Shown here one piece after another: positions 7,043 to 16,103 of a stretch of 64,000 nt of DNA (the stretch's first letter is position 1; each line of letters begins with the position of its first letter). The stretch is from the NCBI RefSeq assembly GCF_002043005.1, contig NZ_CP020330.1, positions 4,420,001-4,484,000 on the forward strand, read 5' to 3'. Made by a program: the position numbers and the translations under genes. A model generated the notes under the pieces. The model was not told the origin of the DNA. It did no database searches and saw only the letters and a list, made by a program, of their open reading frames with translations. Source of the DNA: Martelella mediterranea DSM 17316 (GTDB lineage Bacteria; Pseudomonadota; Alphaproteobacteria; Rhizobiales; Rhizobiaceae).

Positions 7043-8026
7043 ATGAACTACATCGCCAATATCAAAAGCATCGCGCTTGCCGGCCTTGCCGCAAGCCTGA
7101 TGGCGGGCACAGCGCTCGCCGCCGACTATACGCTGAGCGTCAACACCGCGCTCGCCACCACGGACCCGCTCTACAAGGGCCTTGAGGCCTTCCGCGACAA
7201 TGTTGCCGAAGCCTCCGACGGCGCGCTCGAAGTGCGCCTGTTCCCGAATTCACAGCTTGGTCCCGACGAGGATGTGCTCGAACAGGCCCGCGCCGGCGCG
7301 CCGGTCGCGGTCGTGGTCGACGGCGGCCGCCTTGCCGTTTTCGTCAACGAATTCGGCGTGTTGGGCGCGCCCTACCTCGCCAATGGCTATGACGGCATCC
7401 GCAAGGTCGTCACCTCCGACATGTTCAACGAATGGGCGACGACGCTTCACGACGAGGCAGGCCTCGACGTCCTGAGCTTCAACTGGTGGCAGGGCGAACG
7501 CCATCTGCTGACCAAGAAGCCGATCAACGGGCCGGATGACCTTTCCGGCGTTCGTATGCGCACGCCCGGCGCGCCGGTCTGGACCGGCACGATCGAGGCC
7601 ATGGGCGCGACGCCGACGCCGATGCCCTGGGGCGAGGTCTACTCCGCGATCTCCTCCAACGTCATCGACGGAGCGGAAGCCCAGCTTCCCGCCGTCGTCG
7701 GCGCCAAGCTCGACGAGGTCATCACCAACATCACGCTGACCGGCCATATCAACCTGATCACCGGCCTCATCACCTCCGCCGCATGGGTCGATTCGCTGCC
7801 GGAAGATCTGCAGACGATCCTGCATGAGGAAGCGCTGAAGGCCGGCGACATCGCCTCCTACGGCACCCGGGACGCGCTGGCGAGCCTTGAACAGCAGTTG
7901 AAAGACAACGGCGTAATGGTCGAGGAGATCGACGTCACCCCGTTCAAGGAACGGACCGCCGTGGTCTACGACAATCTCGGTTATGGCGATCTGCGCGACA
8001 AGCTTCAGGCGATCGCCGCGCAGTAA
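7043..8026 (+). CDS. TRAP transporter substrate-binding protein (DctP type)
   Basis: Periplasmic receptor of a tripartite TRAP importer, 327 residues with a Sec signal peptide ending in AGTALAA. The mature part shows DctP landmarks: NSQLGPDEDVLEQARAGA, the DLSGVRMRTPGAPVW segment with the conserved Arg that contacts the substrate carboxylate, and TPTPMPWGEVYSAISSNVID. GGGAGG precedes the ATG. It is the first of three transporter genes (8166 small, 8695 large permease) downstream of the GntR gene. Substrate inferred from context: a uronate- or aldonate-like acid converging on mannonate; C4-dicarboxylates cannot be excluded. Confidence 0.9.
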   Translation: MNYIANIKSIALAGLAASLMAGTALAADYTLSVNTALATTDPLYKGLEAFRDNVAEASDGALEVRLFPNSQLGPDEDVLEQARAGAPVAVVVDGGRLAVFVNEFGVLGAPYLANGYDGIRKVVTSDMFNEWATTLHDEAGLDVLSFNWWQGERHLLTKKPINGPDDLSGVRMRTPGAPVWTGTIEAMGATPTPMPWGEVYSAISSNVIDGAEAQLPAVVGAKLDEVITNITLTGHINLITGLITSAAWVDSLPEDLQTILHEEALKAGDIASYGTRDALASLEQQLKDNGVMVEEIDVTPFKERTAVVYDNLGYGDLRDKLQAIAAQ

Positions 8027-8165
8027 GCCCGCGGGCCCTGCCGAAAGCCGGTCGCGCCCTGCTCCAGAGGCGCGGCCGAAAACAACATTCGGCTTCCACT
8101 GCGGGAGCCCAAGAAAAACACGCCGGGGAGCTGTCGCTCCTCGCGCCATATCGGGAGGGGCCACC

Positions 8166-8690
8166 ATGCCCGGTTTCCTCGCAAAGATCGAGTATGTTGC
8201 AGGCGCGACCCTGCTTGCGGTCATCACCTTTCTGGTGTTCATCGCCGCGACCATGCGTTTCTTCGGCCATCCGCTGATCTGGTCCGTCGATCTTGCGCAG
8301 CTTCTGTTCATCTGGCTCTGTTTCATCGGCGCGACGCGGGCCATGCGCGAGCGCGGCCATCTGGGCGTCGATTTCCTGGTCCGCCCGTTTCCGCACCGCT
8401 ACCGGCTAGCGCTGGAGACGGCGCTTGCCGCGCTGTTCCTCGCCTTTCTCATGCTGCTTGCCTATGAGGGCTACAAGCTCACCATGCTCAACAAGGAACG
8501 CCAGTTCGGCGACTCCGGCCTCTCCTATGCCTGGGTGACGATTGCCGTGCCCGCAGGCTGCGTGATGCTGTCGATCTCGATCCTCGGCAATCTCTGGCAG
8601 GCCTGGCGCAATGTGAAGGACGGGACGCTGGTTTTCACCCGCACCGCGGCCTACGACGAACCGGTGGTCCACGCCGGCGCGGCGGAGTAA
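8166..8690 (+). CDS. TRAP transporter small permease (DctQ type)
   Basis: A 174-residue four-helix membrane protein starting MPGFLAKIEYVAGATLLAVI, with the DctQ signature around WSVDLAQLLFIWLCFIGATR and RERGHLGVDF. The ATG at 8166 is chosen because GGGAGGGG lies at 8153-8160; the frame is open further upstream but that part is not membrane-like. The 139-nt gap after the receptor gene contains a GCCGAA/TTCGGC hairpin, which may lower the permease level relative to the receptor. It pairs with the large permease 4 nt downstream. Confidence 0.9.
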   Translation: MPGFLAKIEYVAGATLLAVITFLVFIAATMRFFGHPLIWSVDLAQLLFIWLCFIGATRAMRERGHLGVDFLVRPFPHRYRLALETALAALFLAFLMLLAYEGYKLTMLNKERQFGDSGLSYAWVTIAVPAGCVMLSISILGNLWQAWRNVKDGTLVFTRTAAYDEPVVHAGAAE

Positions 8691-8694
8691 GCCA

Positions 8695-9975
8695 ATGGCC
8701 CTGATCGGTATCGTCTTCTTCGCCCTGATGCTGCTTGGCGCGCCGATTGCCTTCGCGATCGGCATTTCGGGCTTCACCTTCTTCCTGACCTCAGACATCA
8801 TGCCGGTCTCGATCGGCGTGCAGAAAATCGCGACCGTTTCGCAAAGCTTTCCGCTGCTGGCGGTGCCGTTCTTCGTGCTCGCCGGCCACCTGATGAACGA
8901 AAGCGGGATCACCGACCGGCTGTTCACCTTTTCCAAGGTCGCCGTCGGCTGGATGGCGGGCGGCCTCGCGCAGGTCTCGATCATCCTGTCGACGCTGATG
9001 GGCGGCGTGTCCGGCTCGGCCGTCGCCGATGCCGCCATGGAAGCGCGCGTGCTCGGTCCGCAGATGATCTCCAACGGATACTCCAAGGGCTACTCCTCCG
9101 CCGTGATCGCGATGTCCTCGCTGATCACCGCGACCATTCCGCCGTCGATCGGCCTGATCCTCTACGGCTATGTGGGCCAGGTCTCGATCGGCCGGCTGTT
9201 CATGGCGGGCATCGTCCCCGGCGTGCTGATGATGGCGTTTCTGATGGTTGCCGCCTGGCTCGTCGCCCGCAAGCGTAACTACGTCATGAGCGACATGAGG
9301 AAGCCGACGGCCGGCGAACTCGGCCGCGCGGCCTGGGGCGCCAAATGGGCGCTGTTGTTTCCCGTGCTTCTGATCGGCTCGATCCGCGGCGGGCTGTTCA
9401 CGCCATCGGAAGTCGGCGCGTTCGCGGTGGTCTACGCGATCCTCGTCGGCGTCTTCGCCCACCGGGTGATGACGTTTGAGACGATCAAGCGGGCCTTCGG
9501 CCATGCGCTGTCGGATATCGGCCTGATCATGCTGATCATCCTGATGTCGGGCATGATCGGGTTCGCGATCATCTTCCTTCAGGTGCCGCAGAGCGTGGCG
9601 GGCTTCATGCTGGAAAGCCTCGCCAATCCGGTTCTGATCGTCACCGTCATCCTAATCGGCCTGTTCATCGCCGGCCTGTTTTTCGAAAGCACGATCCTGG
9701 TGCTGCTGCTGACGCCGATCCTCGTCCCGGTCGTGGTCAAGGCGGGGGTCGACCCGGTGCATTTCGGCATCCTGATGATGACCATCGTCACCTTCGGCGG
9801 CATGACGCCGCCGGTCGGCGTCGCGATGTTCACGGTCTGCAGCCTGCTGGACACCAAGATCGAGGATTACGTGAAAGAATCCTGGCCGTTCATCGCCGCC
9901 ATCATGGCGCTGGTGGCGCTGCTTCTGTTCGTGCCGGGTATCGTGCTGTTCCTGCCGAACCTGATGTACGGATAG
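8695..9975 (+). CDS. TRAP transporter large permease (DctM type)
   Basis: The 426-residue, about 12-helix subunit forms the sodium-coupled transport channel. DctM landmarks include the N-terminal LGAPIAFAIGISG, the GGVSGSAVADAAMEARVLGP segment, IPPSIGLILYGYVGQVSIG, and the C-terminal FGGMTPPVGVAMFTVCSLL. The length is normal and no damage is visible. It starts four nt after the small permease stop and ends the operon. Confidence 0.92.
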   Translation: MALIGIVFFALMLLGAPIAFAIGISGFTFFLTSDIMPVSIGVQKIATVSQSFPLLAVPFFVLAGHLMNESGITDRLFTFSKVAVGWMAGGLAQVSIILSTLMGGVSGSAVADAAMEARVLGPQMISNGYSKGYSSAVIAMSSLITATIPPSIGLILYGYVGQVSIGRLFMAGIVPGVLMMAFLMVAAWLVARKRNYVMSDMRKPTAGELGRAAWGAKWALLFPVLLIGSIRGGLFTPSEVGAFAVVYAILVGVFAHRVMTFETIKRAFGHALSDIGLIMLIILMSGMIGFAIIFLQVPQSVAGFMLESLANPVLIVTVILIGLFIAGLFFESTILVLLLTPILVPVVVKAGVDPVHFGILMMTIVTFGGMTPPVGVAMFTVCSLLDTKIEDYVKESWPFIAAIMALVALLLFVPGIVLFLPNLMYG

Positions 9976-10277
9976 CTGCGTCACGCAGGCTTTCGGCCCC
10001 GCAGCCCATGACGGCGGGGGAGTCGTGCGATCAACTCCCGCGTGCGAACCCGGTCCCTCCGGAACCGCTGCGACATGCCGCCGCTGGCCGCGAGGAGGTC
10101 AATTTCCGGCGCGTTGCCTCTCAACCAAAGCGCCGCGCATGCTCAAGGTGGCTTACCGCCCGGGCCAAATGACAACTTGGAGATAGTTGAACCGGCCCCC
10201 TGTTCAGTCTAGTGCAGCACCACCGAAACACACTGGAAAAGCGAACAACGGCATGATGCCGCAGGGGATATTGTTGG
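9976..10277. other. Non-coding stretch between TRAP operon and diguanylate cyclase gene
   Basis: No gene is supported here. It holds an imperfect inverted repeat GGGAGT/ACTCCC (10018-10039) without a T run, so at best a weak terminator of the TRAP operon, and a short CGGCATGATGCCG dyad about 25 nt before the diguanylate cyclase start. No convincing promoter boxes were found. Confidence 0.5.
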
Positions 10278-11585
10278 ATGGACAAATCGGGTGATCCCGG
10301 CCTGTTTGGCCGCTGGTTCCGAGGGCTTTCTCTCAGGGCCTGGCTGATCGTCGGCTTCATGATGGCGCTGCTGCCGGTCGCGCTCCTTTCCGCCTTCTGG
10401 TATCTGGACTATCGCGATCAGCTCCGTGAACCCTTCCGGCAGGTCCTTCACACCCAGCACAAGGTATCGCTGGCGCTGGAGCGGATCCAGGGCAATCTCT
10501 GGGATATCGCCACCGACGTGAACGACTTCGCCCAGACCGGAGACGAAAGCTACCGCGATCGTTTCGAGACGGCCGAGCGCGATATCGCCGCCAACCTGTG
10601 CGATCTGGAAATGATAACGGAGACATATCCTTCCTTCGATCCCGTGCTCGAAGGCGTGCGCCAGCAATGGACACTGCTGCTTGAGGCAGCCTCGAATGTC
10701 AGCCCCTTGCCCGGCGGCGCCGACCAGCCCCTGATGCGCTTTGAAAGCGTCATCGGCGAAACCGGCAAGCGCGTGGAAAGCATTGCCGAGAGCATGCGCC
10801 TGCTGAACGAGGAAAGCCACCGACAAGCGCTTGAAACGATGGAGCGGCTCGACCGCTTTGCCGCGATTGCGGGCGTTTTGGCGCTGGTTTTTTCCGGGAT
10901 CGGCATATTCATCATCGACCAGGCTCTGATCCGCAGCACCGACAAACTGGTGGAAGGTGCGATGCTGGTCGCCGGCGGCACGCGCAACCGCGAAATCGAG
11001 GTTCAGGTTCCCCCCGAACTCGCCTCGGTGGCGCAGGCCTTCAACACCATGCTCAAGCAGATCAATCAGCAGGAAGATGCCCTCTCCGCGGCCGCGCGCG
11101 CCGATGGCCTGACCGGCCTCTACAATCGGCGCGAGTTCGACCGCGCCCTCGACGAGGCTATCGCCGTATCGAAGGAGAGCGGCGAGCCGTTCTCCCTGCT
11201 GATGATCGACGTCGACCATTTCAAGCAGTTCAACGACACCCATGGCCATCTCGCGGGCGATGATGCGCTCAGGCAGGTTGCGGATACGATTGAACTGAGC
11301 GCGCGCGAGAATGACCGGGCCTATCGTTATGGCGGCGAGGAATTCGCGATGATCCTGCCGGGACTGCGAACCTACGAGGCGACAGCGATCGCCGAGCGCC
11401 TTTGCAACACTATCGCCGCGCAGACGCTCATCCTCCCGGACGGGCAGAAGCAGACGCTGACGGTCAGCATCGGCATATCCGTCTTCAGCCCGCGGGTTTC
11501 GCCGCCCAATATTATCGAGCTCGCCGACCGCGCGCTCTATGCCGCCAAGATGGAAGGCCGCAACCAGGTGAAGGTCACCGGCTGA
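10278..11585 (+). CDS. Membrane diguanylate cyclase (GGDEF domain)
   Basis: The 435-residue protein should make cyclic di-GMP at the inner membrane. Layout: TM1 about residues 20-42 (LRAWLIVGFMMALLPVALLS), a periplasmic helical sensor region to about 190, TM2 about 194-216 (FAAIAGVLALVFSGIGIFII), a HAMP-like linker, then GGDEF about 270-435. The active site reads RYGGEEF and is intact. Ten residues upstream REND gives the RxxD inhibitory I-site, so product feedback is expected. No EAL domain is present. It stands alone and faces the TRAP receptor gene ending at 11612. The signal sensed is unknown. Confidence 0.93.
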   Translation: MDKSGDPGLFGRWFRGLSLRAWLIVGFMMALLPVALLSAFWYLDYRDQLREPFRQVLHTQHKVSLALERIQGNLWDIATDVNDFAQTGDESYRDRFETAERDIAANLCDLEMITETYPSFDPVLEGVRQQWTLLLEAASNVSPLPGGADQPLMRFESVIGETGKRVESIAESMRLLNEESHRQALETMERLDRFAAIAGVLALVFSGIGIFIIDQALIRSTDKLVEGAMLVAGGTRNREIEVQVPPELASVAQAFNTMLKQINQQEDALSAAARADGLTGLYNRREFDRALDEAIAVSKESGEPFSLLMIDVDHFKQFNDTHGHLAGDDALRQVADTIELSARENDRAYRYGGEEFAMILPGLRTYEATAIAERLCNTIAAQTLILPDGQKQTLTVSIGISVFSPRVSPPNIIELADRALYAAKMEGRNQVKVTG

Positions 11586-11611
11586 CCTTCGAAGGCGGTT
11601 TCGGGCGTAGC

Positions 11612-12610
11612 TCAGCCCTGCGCCACCGCCTCGATCATCTCCATTCCCCCGACGATGGGCGCAAAATCGCTCCACACGCCCCGCGCCCCCGCGCGCCATG
11701 CCTCCATCTCCTCCGGCTCAAGGAAAGTGGCGCCATTCGCCTTGGCAAGCGCCACGGATTGCGCCTCATCCTCGACGATCAAGCGATTGAAATAGAGCGC
11801 GGCCTCGGCCGAGATCGCGCCGAGGACGGTCTGTGTTTCGGGATCGAGGCTGTTCCAGAAGCCGGCTGAAAAATAAAGCACCCCGGCGGCGCGGATATGG
11901 CGGGTTTCGGTCATGTACGGCACCACCTCGTAGAGCTTGAACCCGGCATAGGCCGATTTCGTCAGGTCCATGGCATCCGCCACGCCGGTGGCGAGCGCGT
12001 TATAGGTTTCAGTGATCGGGATGCCGACCGGCGTCGCGCCATAGGCGCTCCAAAGGCGCGTGTGGAGCGGCGTGTTGATCACGCGGATGGTCTTGCCTTC
12101 CATCTGCCCGGGCCGCGTGATCGGCGCCTTGGCCAGCAGGTTGCGGGCCCCGTAATCGATGAAGCCGCCGACGATGAACTGCTCTTCAGCAAGCCGGGCC
12201 GAGAGGTCGTCGCCGATCGGGCCGGTGACGACGTCGCGAAGATGGGCGGCATCGCGAAACAGGAAAGGCAGGTCGAGCAACTGTAATTGCGGCGTCCAGG
12301 CCGAAAGCGCCGAGACGGTGGAGAGGCTCGCCTGCACGGCTCCGAGGCGGATATTCTCCGCCACCTGCTTTTCGCCGCCGAGCGCGCCATTGGTCACGAT
12401 CCGGAAACGGAACCGGCCCGGCAGCCGCTGCTCGACCTCAGCGGCGAAGAAACGCCAGACCTTCGTCTCGGGTTTGTCCTCGCTGAGAAGCGAGGCGATG
12501 ACGACATCGCGCGTGGCAGCGCTGGCGGTTCGCAGATAGGCGGGCGCGGCAAGCACTGCCACGGCGGCAGCGCCTGTTTTCATGAGACTGCGACGGTTGA
12601 GCGAAGTCAT
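11612..12610 (-). CDS. TRAP substrate-binding protein, thiamine-regulated transporter
   Basis: DctP-family periplasmic receptor, 332 residues from the ATG at 12610. The N terminus NRRSLMKTGAAAVAVLAAPA is a twin-arginine type signal ending near ASAA, so export folded through Tat is likely. DctP features include GALGGEKQVAENIRLGAV and the MEGKTIRVINTPLHTRLWSAYGATP region with its conserved Arg. It is the second gene of a two-gene operon, 14 nt after the fused permease, whose leader holds a TPP riboswitch. The substrate is therefore inferred to be thiamine or a thiamine moiety such as HMP or a thiazole alcohol, not a dicarboxylate. Confidence 0.88.
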   Translation of the reverse strand: MTSLNRRSLMKTGAAAVAVLAAPAYLRTASAATRDVVIASLLSEDKPETKVWRFFAAEVEQRLPGRFRFRIVTNGALGGEKQVAENIRLGAVQASLSTVSALSAWTPQLQLLDLPFLFRDAAHLRDVVTGPIGDDLSARLAEEQFIVGGFIDYGARNLLAKAPITRPGQMEGKTIRVINTPLHTRLWSAYGATPVGIPITETYNALATGVADAMDLTKSAYAGFKLYEVVPYMTETRHIRAAGVLYFSAGFWNSLDPETQTVLGAISAEAALYFNRLIVEDEAQSVALAKANGATFLEPEEMEAWRAGARGVWSDFAPIVGGMEMIEAVAQG

Positions 12611-12624
12611 GGCAGACAAACCTT

Positions 12625-14502
12625 TCAGACAGGAACGGCAAAGAGGGTGATGACGAGCAGGGCGGTGAGAAGCGCCAGAAGAAAGGGACGCATCGCCCTG
12701 AACAGGCTTTCCGGCGAAAGACCGGTGACGCCGCCGACCACGAAGGCCAGCATGCCGACCGGCGGGGTGAGTCCGCCGATCATCAGGTTGACGACGAGGA
12801 CGACGCCAAAGCGGATCGGATCAATTCCGGCGGAAACGGCGACCGGCAGCAGGACGGGACCAAGAAGCAGGATCGCCGCCCCGATATCCATCACCAGGCC
12901 CGCGACCAGCAGCAGCACATTGGCGAGCAGGAGCACGGCAACGGCGCTGCCCCCGAACAGGCCGGCGAGGTGGCGCACAAGCCCGGCGATATCGTCGATC
13001 GCGAGCAGGAAGGCGACGGGGGCCGCCGCCCCGATCAGCAGGCCGATCGCCGCCGCCTCTGCCGCCGACTGGCGGAAGGCGGCGACAATGCTGGAACCGG
13101 AACGGCGGGACGTTGCTGCCAGGATCAGCGTGTAGAGCGCCGCAAGCCCCGCCGCCTCGGTCGTCGTGACAATGCCCAGGCGAATGCCGAACACCACGAT
13201 CAGACCGAGGACGAAGGCTGGCAGGGCCGCGATCCCGGCACGCCTGCGCGTTTCCGCCGAAGCCGGCGGCGCGCCGCTCGCGGTCCCCATCGCAAGCCTT
13301 ATCGCGACGGCGAGACAAACCGCCATCAGCAGGCCGGCAAACAGCCCGCCGACAAGCAACGCGCCGACGGAGAGATTGGTCGCCGTCGCCAGGATGAGAA
13401 AGGCGATCGACGGCGGGATGACGTTGTCGAGAACCGAGGACGCGGCGACAAGCGCGCCGGCGCGGGCGGGCGGATAGCCATGGCGCACCAGTTCGGGGTG
13501 GAAGGTCGAGGCGGCAAAGGCGGCATTGGCGACGGAGGAACCGGACGCGCCGGAAAACAGAACCCCTGTCAAAAGCGTCGTCTGCGCCAGCCCGCCGCGA
13601 TAATGGCCAACGAGCGAGGCCGCGAACTGCACGAGCTTGCCGGCCGCGCCCGAGAGCTTCAGAAACGCGCCCGCAAGGAGAAAGAACGGGATCGCCAGCA
13701 GCAGGAATTTCGACATGCCGGCCACCGTATTGGCGATGATCGCCTGCTCCGTCTGCAACGCGCCGAAGGCAATCGCGCCGTAGGACGATGCCAGAAAAAC
13801 ATGGGCGAGCGGCGCGCCGGCAACGAGGCCGAGCGCGGCGGCAAGCGCGAGCGGCAGGCTCGCCGGCAGCGCGATATTGATCGCAAACCGGCCAACCGCC
13901 CAGTAAACAAACCCGCCGAGCGCGAAGCCGAAGATCAGCCGCGCGCCGCTCGAGCGCTCCAGGCGGCGCAGGCAGAGCAACACGAGCAGACCCAGCCCGC
14001 CCGCCACCGGAAAGGCGAAGCGCACCCATTCCGGAAGCCCAAGCGTTGGCGACATTCCGCCGAGCAACGCGATCGCCTCACGTCCGCCAAGGCACAGGAT
14101 CAAGCCCGCGACGACGCTGAAGCCGTCGGCCACGGCAGCGAGCACGCTGGATGCCCGATCGGGGAGCAGCCTCACAAGGCCGTCGAGCCGCATTGACAGC
14201 GGTCCGGAGAGGGTGAGCGGCAGGCCGGCCGAGATCAGCGCGATATTCAGCCAGATTCCCAGATCCTCCATGCCGACGACGCCGGTGTGGAAGACATAGC
14301 GCAGCACGACGCCCGCCACGACAAGGGCGAGCATCGCCATCAGAATAACGGCGGCGAGCATGCCGAGCGCCGTCTCCAGCGCGTCCGCAAACCGTCCGGC
14401 GGTGCTGCGGATCGCCGTCATGGGTACGGACGATGCCGTTCGCAGGCGGCGCCTGTCTCTAAACATCCGTTCGGACGGCTGAACCATCGGCGGCCCGCGC
14501 AT
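12625..14502 (-). CDS. Fused TRAP permease (DctQ-DctM fusion), thiamine-regulated
   Basis: The 625-residue membrane protein joins both TRAP permease subunits. The Q-type part (about residues 40-185) has FADALETALGMLAAVILMAM and VGMEDLGIWLNIALISAGLP; after a short hydrophobic linker the M-type part (about 220-625) has the FSGASGSSVANAAFAASTFH segment, DNVIPPSIAFLILATATN and GGLTPPVGMLAFVVGGVTG. QM fusions are a known TRAP variant. The start is uncertain: 14502 is the first ATG, GTG at 14553 and ATGs at 14487, 14466 and 14421 are also in frame and none has a strong ribosome site. A TPP riboswitch sits about 97 nt upstream of the chosen start, which makes this an unusual candidate for vitamin B1 or precursor uptake. 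Confidence 0.88.
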   Translation of the reverse strand: MRGPPMVQPSERMFRDRRRLRTASSVPMTAIRSTAGRFADALETALGMLAAVILMAMLALVVAGVVLRYVFHTGVVGMEDLGIWLNIALISAGLPLTLSGPLSMRLDGLVRLLPDRASSVLAAVADGFSVVAGLILCLGGREAIALLGGMSPTLGLPEWVRFAFPVAGGLGLLVLLCLRRLERSSGARLIFGFALGGFVYWAVGRFAINIALPASLPLALAAALGLVAGAPLAHVFLASSYGAIAFGALQTEQAIIANTVAGMSKFLLLAIPFFLLAGAFLKLSGAAGKLVQFAASLVGHYRGGLAQTTLLTGVLFSGASGSSVANAAFAASTFHPELVRHGYPPARAGALVAASSVLDNVIPPSIAFLILATATNLSVGALLVGGLFAGLLMAVCLAVAIRLAMGTASGAPPASAETRRRAGIAALPAFVLGLIVVFGIRLGIVTTTEAAGLAALYTLILAATSRRSGSSIVAAFRQSAAEAAAIGLLIGAAAPVAFLLAIDDIAGLVRHLAGLFGGSAVAVLLLANVLLLVAGLVMDIGAAILLLGPVLLPVAVSAGIDPIRFGVVLVVNLMIGGLTPPVGMLAFVVGGVTGLSPESLFRAMRPFLLALLTALLVITLFAVPV

Positions 14503-14598
14503 GGTATTGGAAGGCAAGGCTTCATGATGCGATCCCCAGGATGTTGCAATCACGGAGACCGGCGGAGAAGAGAAAGGTTATGGCAGAGCGGCCAGATT

Positions 14599-14684
14599 TT
14601 CCGTTCCTACGCCGGCATGACCCGGATCAGGTTCAAGGGTCCGGCTCACCGCCGTCTCAGCATCGCAGGATGCACCCCTCGGAA
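14599..14684 (-). promoter_or_regulatory. TPP riboswitch (THI element)
   Basis: The minus strand shows the conserved thi-box blocks: GAGGGGTGC, GCTGAGACGGC, ACCCTTGAACCTGATC and GGGTCATGCCGGCGTAGGAA, closed by P1 pairing TTCCG (14680-14684) with CGGAA (14599-14603). It lies in the leader of the fused TRAP permease and its receptor. TPP binding normally shuts off thiamine synthesis or uptake genes. A TTGACA box at 14715-14720 could be the -35 of its promoter; the -10 is poor. Confidence 0.95.
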
Positions 14685-14787
14685 TAGTCAGGTTTTGTCC
14701 GGCTTTTGGGCCTGTGTCAATGGCAGGCCGGAAACGTAGCGTCTGGCGGCAACGCAAGAAAACTTGCGAGCGTTCCACCGACGGGTT

Positions 14788-15927
14788 TTACCGAAGCCTT
14801 TGCAGCAGAGCCATCGACGGTTCGCCCGTGACATTCAGCCCGTTCTGCCGCTGATAGGCGGCGATCGCCGCGCGGGTCTGGTCGCCGAACACGCCGTCGA
14901 TGGTGCCGGCATCGTAGCCCGCCGCCGAAAGCCGCGACTGCAATTCCTTGCGCTGGTCGGCGCTGAAGCCGTAATTGTCATCGGGAAAACTGCCCCTGAG
15001 TGGGCCAGCGCCCGCGATCCGGTCTGCGAGATATCCCACACCCAGCGCGTAATTGGTGGAATTATTGTAGCGCTTGATGACGTTGAAATTGTGCCCGACG
15101 ACGAAGACCGGACCGCCCGCCTGCGGCTGTATCCTGGTGCCGTCGATGGCAGCGCCGGGCGAGCCCTCCTCGCCGCCCCAGGGCTGACCTTTTCGCCATC
15201 CCGAGCGGGCAAGATAGTTCGCGGTGCTGGCCAGCGCGTCGGTCGGGTCGGCGTCCCAGATATCGCGCCGCCCGTCGCCATTGAAATCGACGGCGTAGCC
15301 GAGATAGGAGGTCGGGATGAACTGGGTATGGCCCATGGCGCCGGCCCAACTTCCGGTCATCCGTTCGGGCGTGATATCGCCGTTCTGCAGGATCCGCATC
15401 GCCCCGACCAGCTGGCTTTCGAAGAAAGCGCCGCGCCGCCCCTCGACGGCGAGCGTCGAGAGCGACGAGACCACCGGAATGCTGCCGCGCCGCTCGCCAT
15501 ACATGCTCTCAAGACCCCAGATGGCGACGATCACATTGGCGTCGACGCCATAGGTCGCCTCGATCCGCTCCAGAACATCGCGGTAGCGGACATAATTGGC
15601 GCGCCCCTTGGCGATCCGCTCATCGGAGCCGGCAATGGCCAGATAGTCTTCCAGCGTGCGCTTGAATTCGGTCTGGTTGCGGTCCTGCTCGATAACCCCC
15701 GGCGTGTACCCGGCATTGGCGAAGGCCGCCGTCAGGGTGTCGTTGGAAATCCCGCGCGCCGCCGCGCGGCTCTTGAACCCGGCGACCCAGGCGTTCCATT
15801 CCGGATTGGCCACCGGCCGCATCGCCGGATCGGCAACGGAGGAAAAACTGCCAACCGAACTGTTCGTGCACGCTGAAAGCGCTGCTGCAATCGCCCCGAG
15901 AGAAAACGCGCGTCGCGTCAGATACAT
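14788..15927 (-). CDS. Lytic murein transglycosylase (MltB type) with peptidoglycan-binding domain
   Basis: A 379-residue lipoprotein that cleaves peptidoglycan glycan strands. The chosen start at 15927 gives MYLTRRAFSLGAIAAALSAC, a signal with a lipobox (LSAC); the longer frame upstream would bury it. The SLT_2 catalytic domain spans about residues 30-310, with the catalytic Glu in AIWGLESMYGERRG, GAMGHTQFIPTSY and FNGDGRRDIWD. The C-terminal 60 residues are a PG_binding_1 domain (GTIDGVFGDQTRAAIAAYQ). Members act in wall turnover. It sits alone downstream of the BY-kinase gene on the same strand. Confidence 0.93.
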   Translation of the reverse strand: MYLTRRAFSLGAIAAALSACTNSSVGSFSSVADPAMRPVANPEWNAWVAGFKSRAAARGISNDTLTAAFANAGYTPGVIEQDRNQTEFKRTLEDYLAIAGSDERIAKGRANYVRYRDVLERIEATYGVDANVIVAIWGLESMYGERRGSIPVVSSLSTLAVEGRRGAFFESQLVGAMRILQNGDITPERMTGSWAGAMGHTQFIPTSYLGYAVDFNGDGRRDIWDADPTDALASTANYLARSGWRKGQPWGGEEGSPGAAIDGTRIQPQAGGPVFVVGHNFNVIKRYNNSTNYALGVGYLADRIAGAGPLRGSFPDDNYGFSADQRKELQSRLSAAGYDAGTIDGVFGDQTRAAIAAYQRQNGLNVTGEPSMALLQRLR

Positions 15928-16028
15928 ACAGATAACCCCGCTCCATTCGTGCGCAAGCCTAGCGCATCGGCCTCCCGACCGAAAGAGCACGAGCTTGCGT
16001 CCAATTTATGGAACGGGGGTGCAGGAAG

Positions 16029-16060
16029 GCACAGCGGTGAAAGTTTTTTTTCCGCTGTGC
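16029..16060 (-). terminator. Perfect 9-bp hairpin downstream of the BY-kinase gene
   Basis: GCACAGCGG (16029-16037) and CCGCTGTGC (16052-16060) form a perfect stem around a 14-nt loop that contains eight consecutive T (A on the minus strand). It lies 44 nt after the BY-kinase stop and before the mltB-type gene. It can act as a transcript-end or processing hairpin, but there is no T run after the stem on the minus strand. Confidence 0.4.
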
Positions 16061-16103
16061 AACACGGGCTGGCAAGTCCCTGGCCTGTCGGGCCGCAACT
16101 GGG

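Noticed and set aside
10018..10039. Inverted repeat after the first TRAP operon as terminator
   Set aside because: Stem of six pairs with no following T run; not convincing as an intrinsic terminator.
12970..14196. A 408-codon plus-strand reading frame opposite the fused TRAP permease
   Set aside because: Composition is Arg/Gly/Asp-rich antisense of a GC-rich membrane protein gene, with no domain and no ribosome site. The minus-strand permease explains the bases.
14753..14768. CGCAAG/CTTGCG hairpin after the lytic transglycosylase gene as terminator
   Set aside because: Only six pairs and no T run on the minus strand; left unlisted as a feature.
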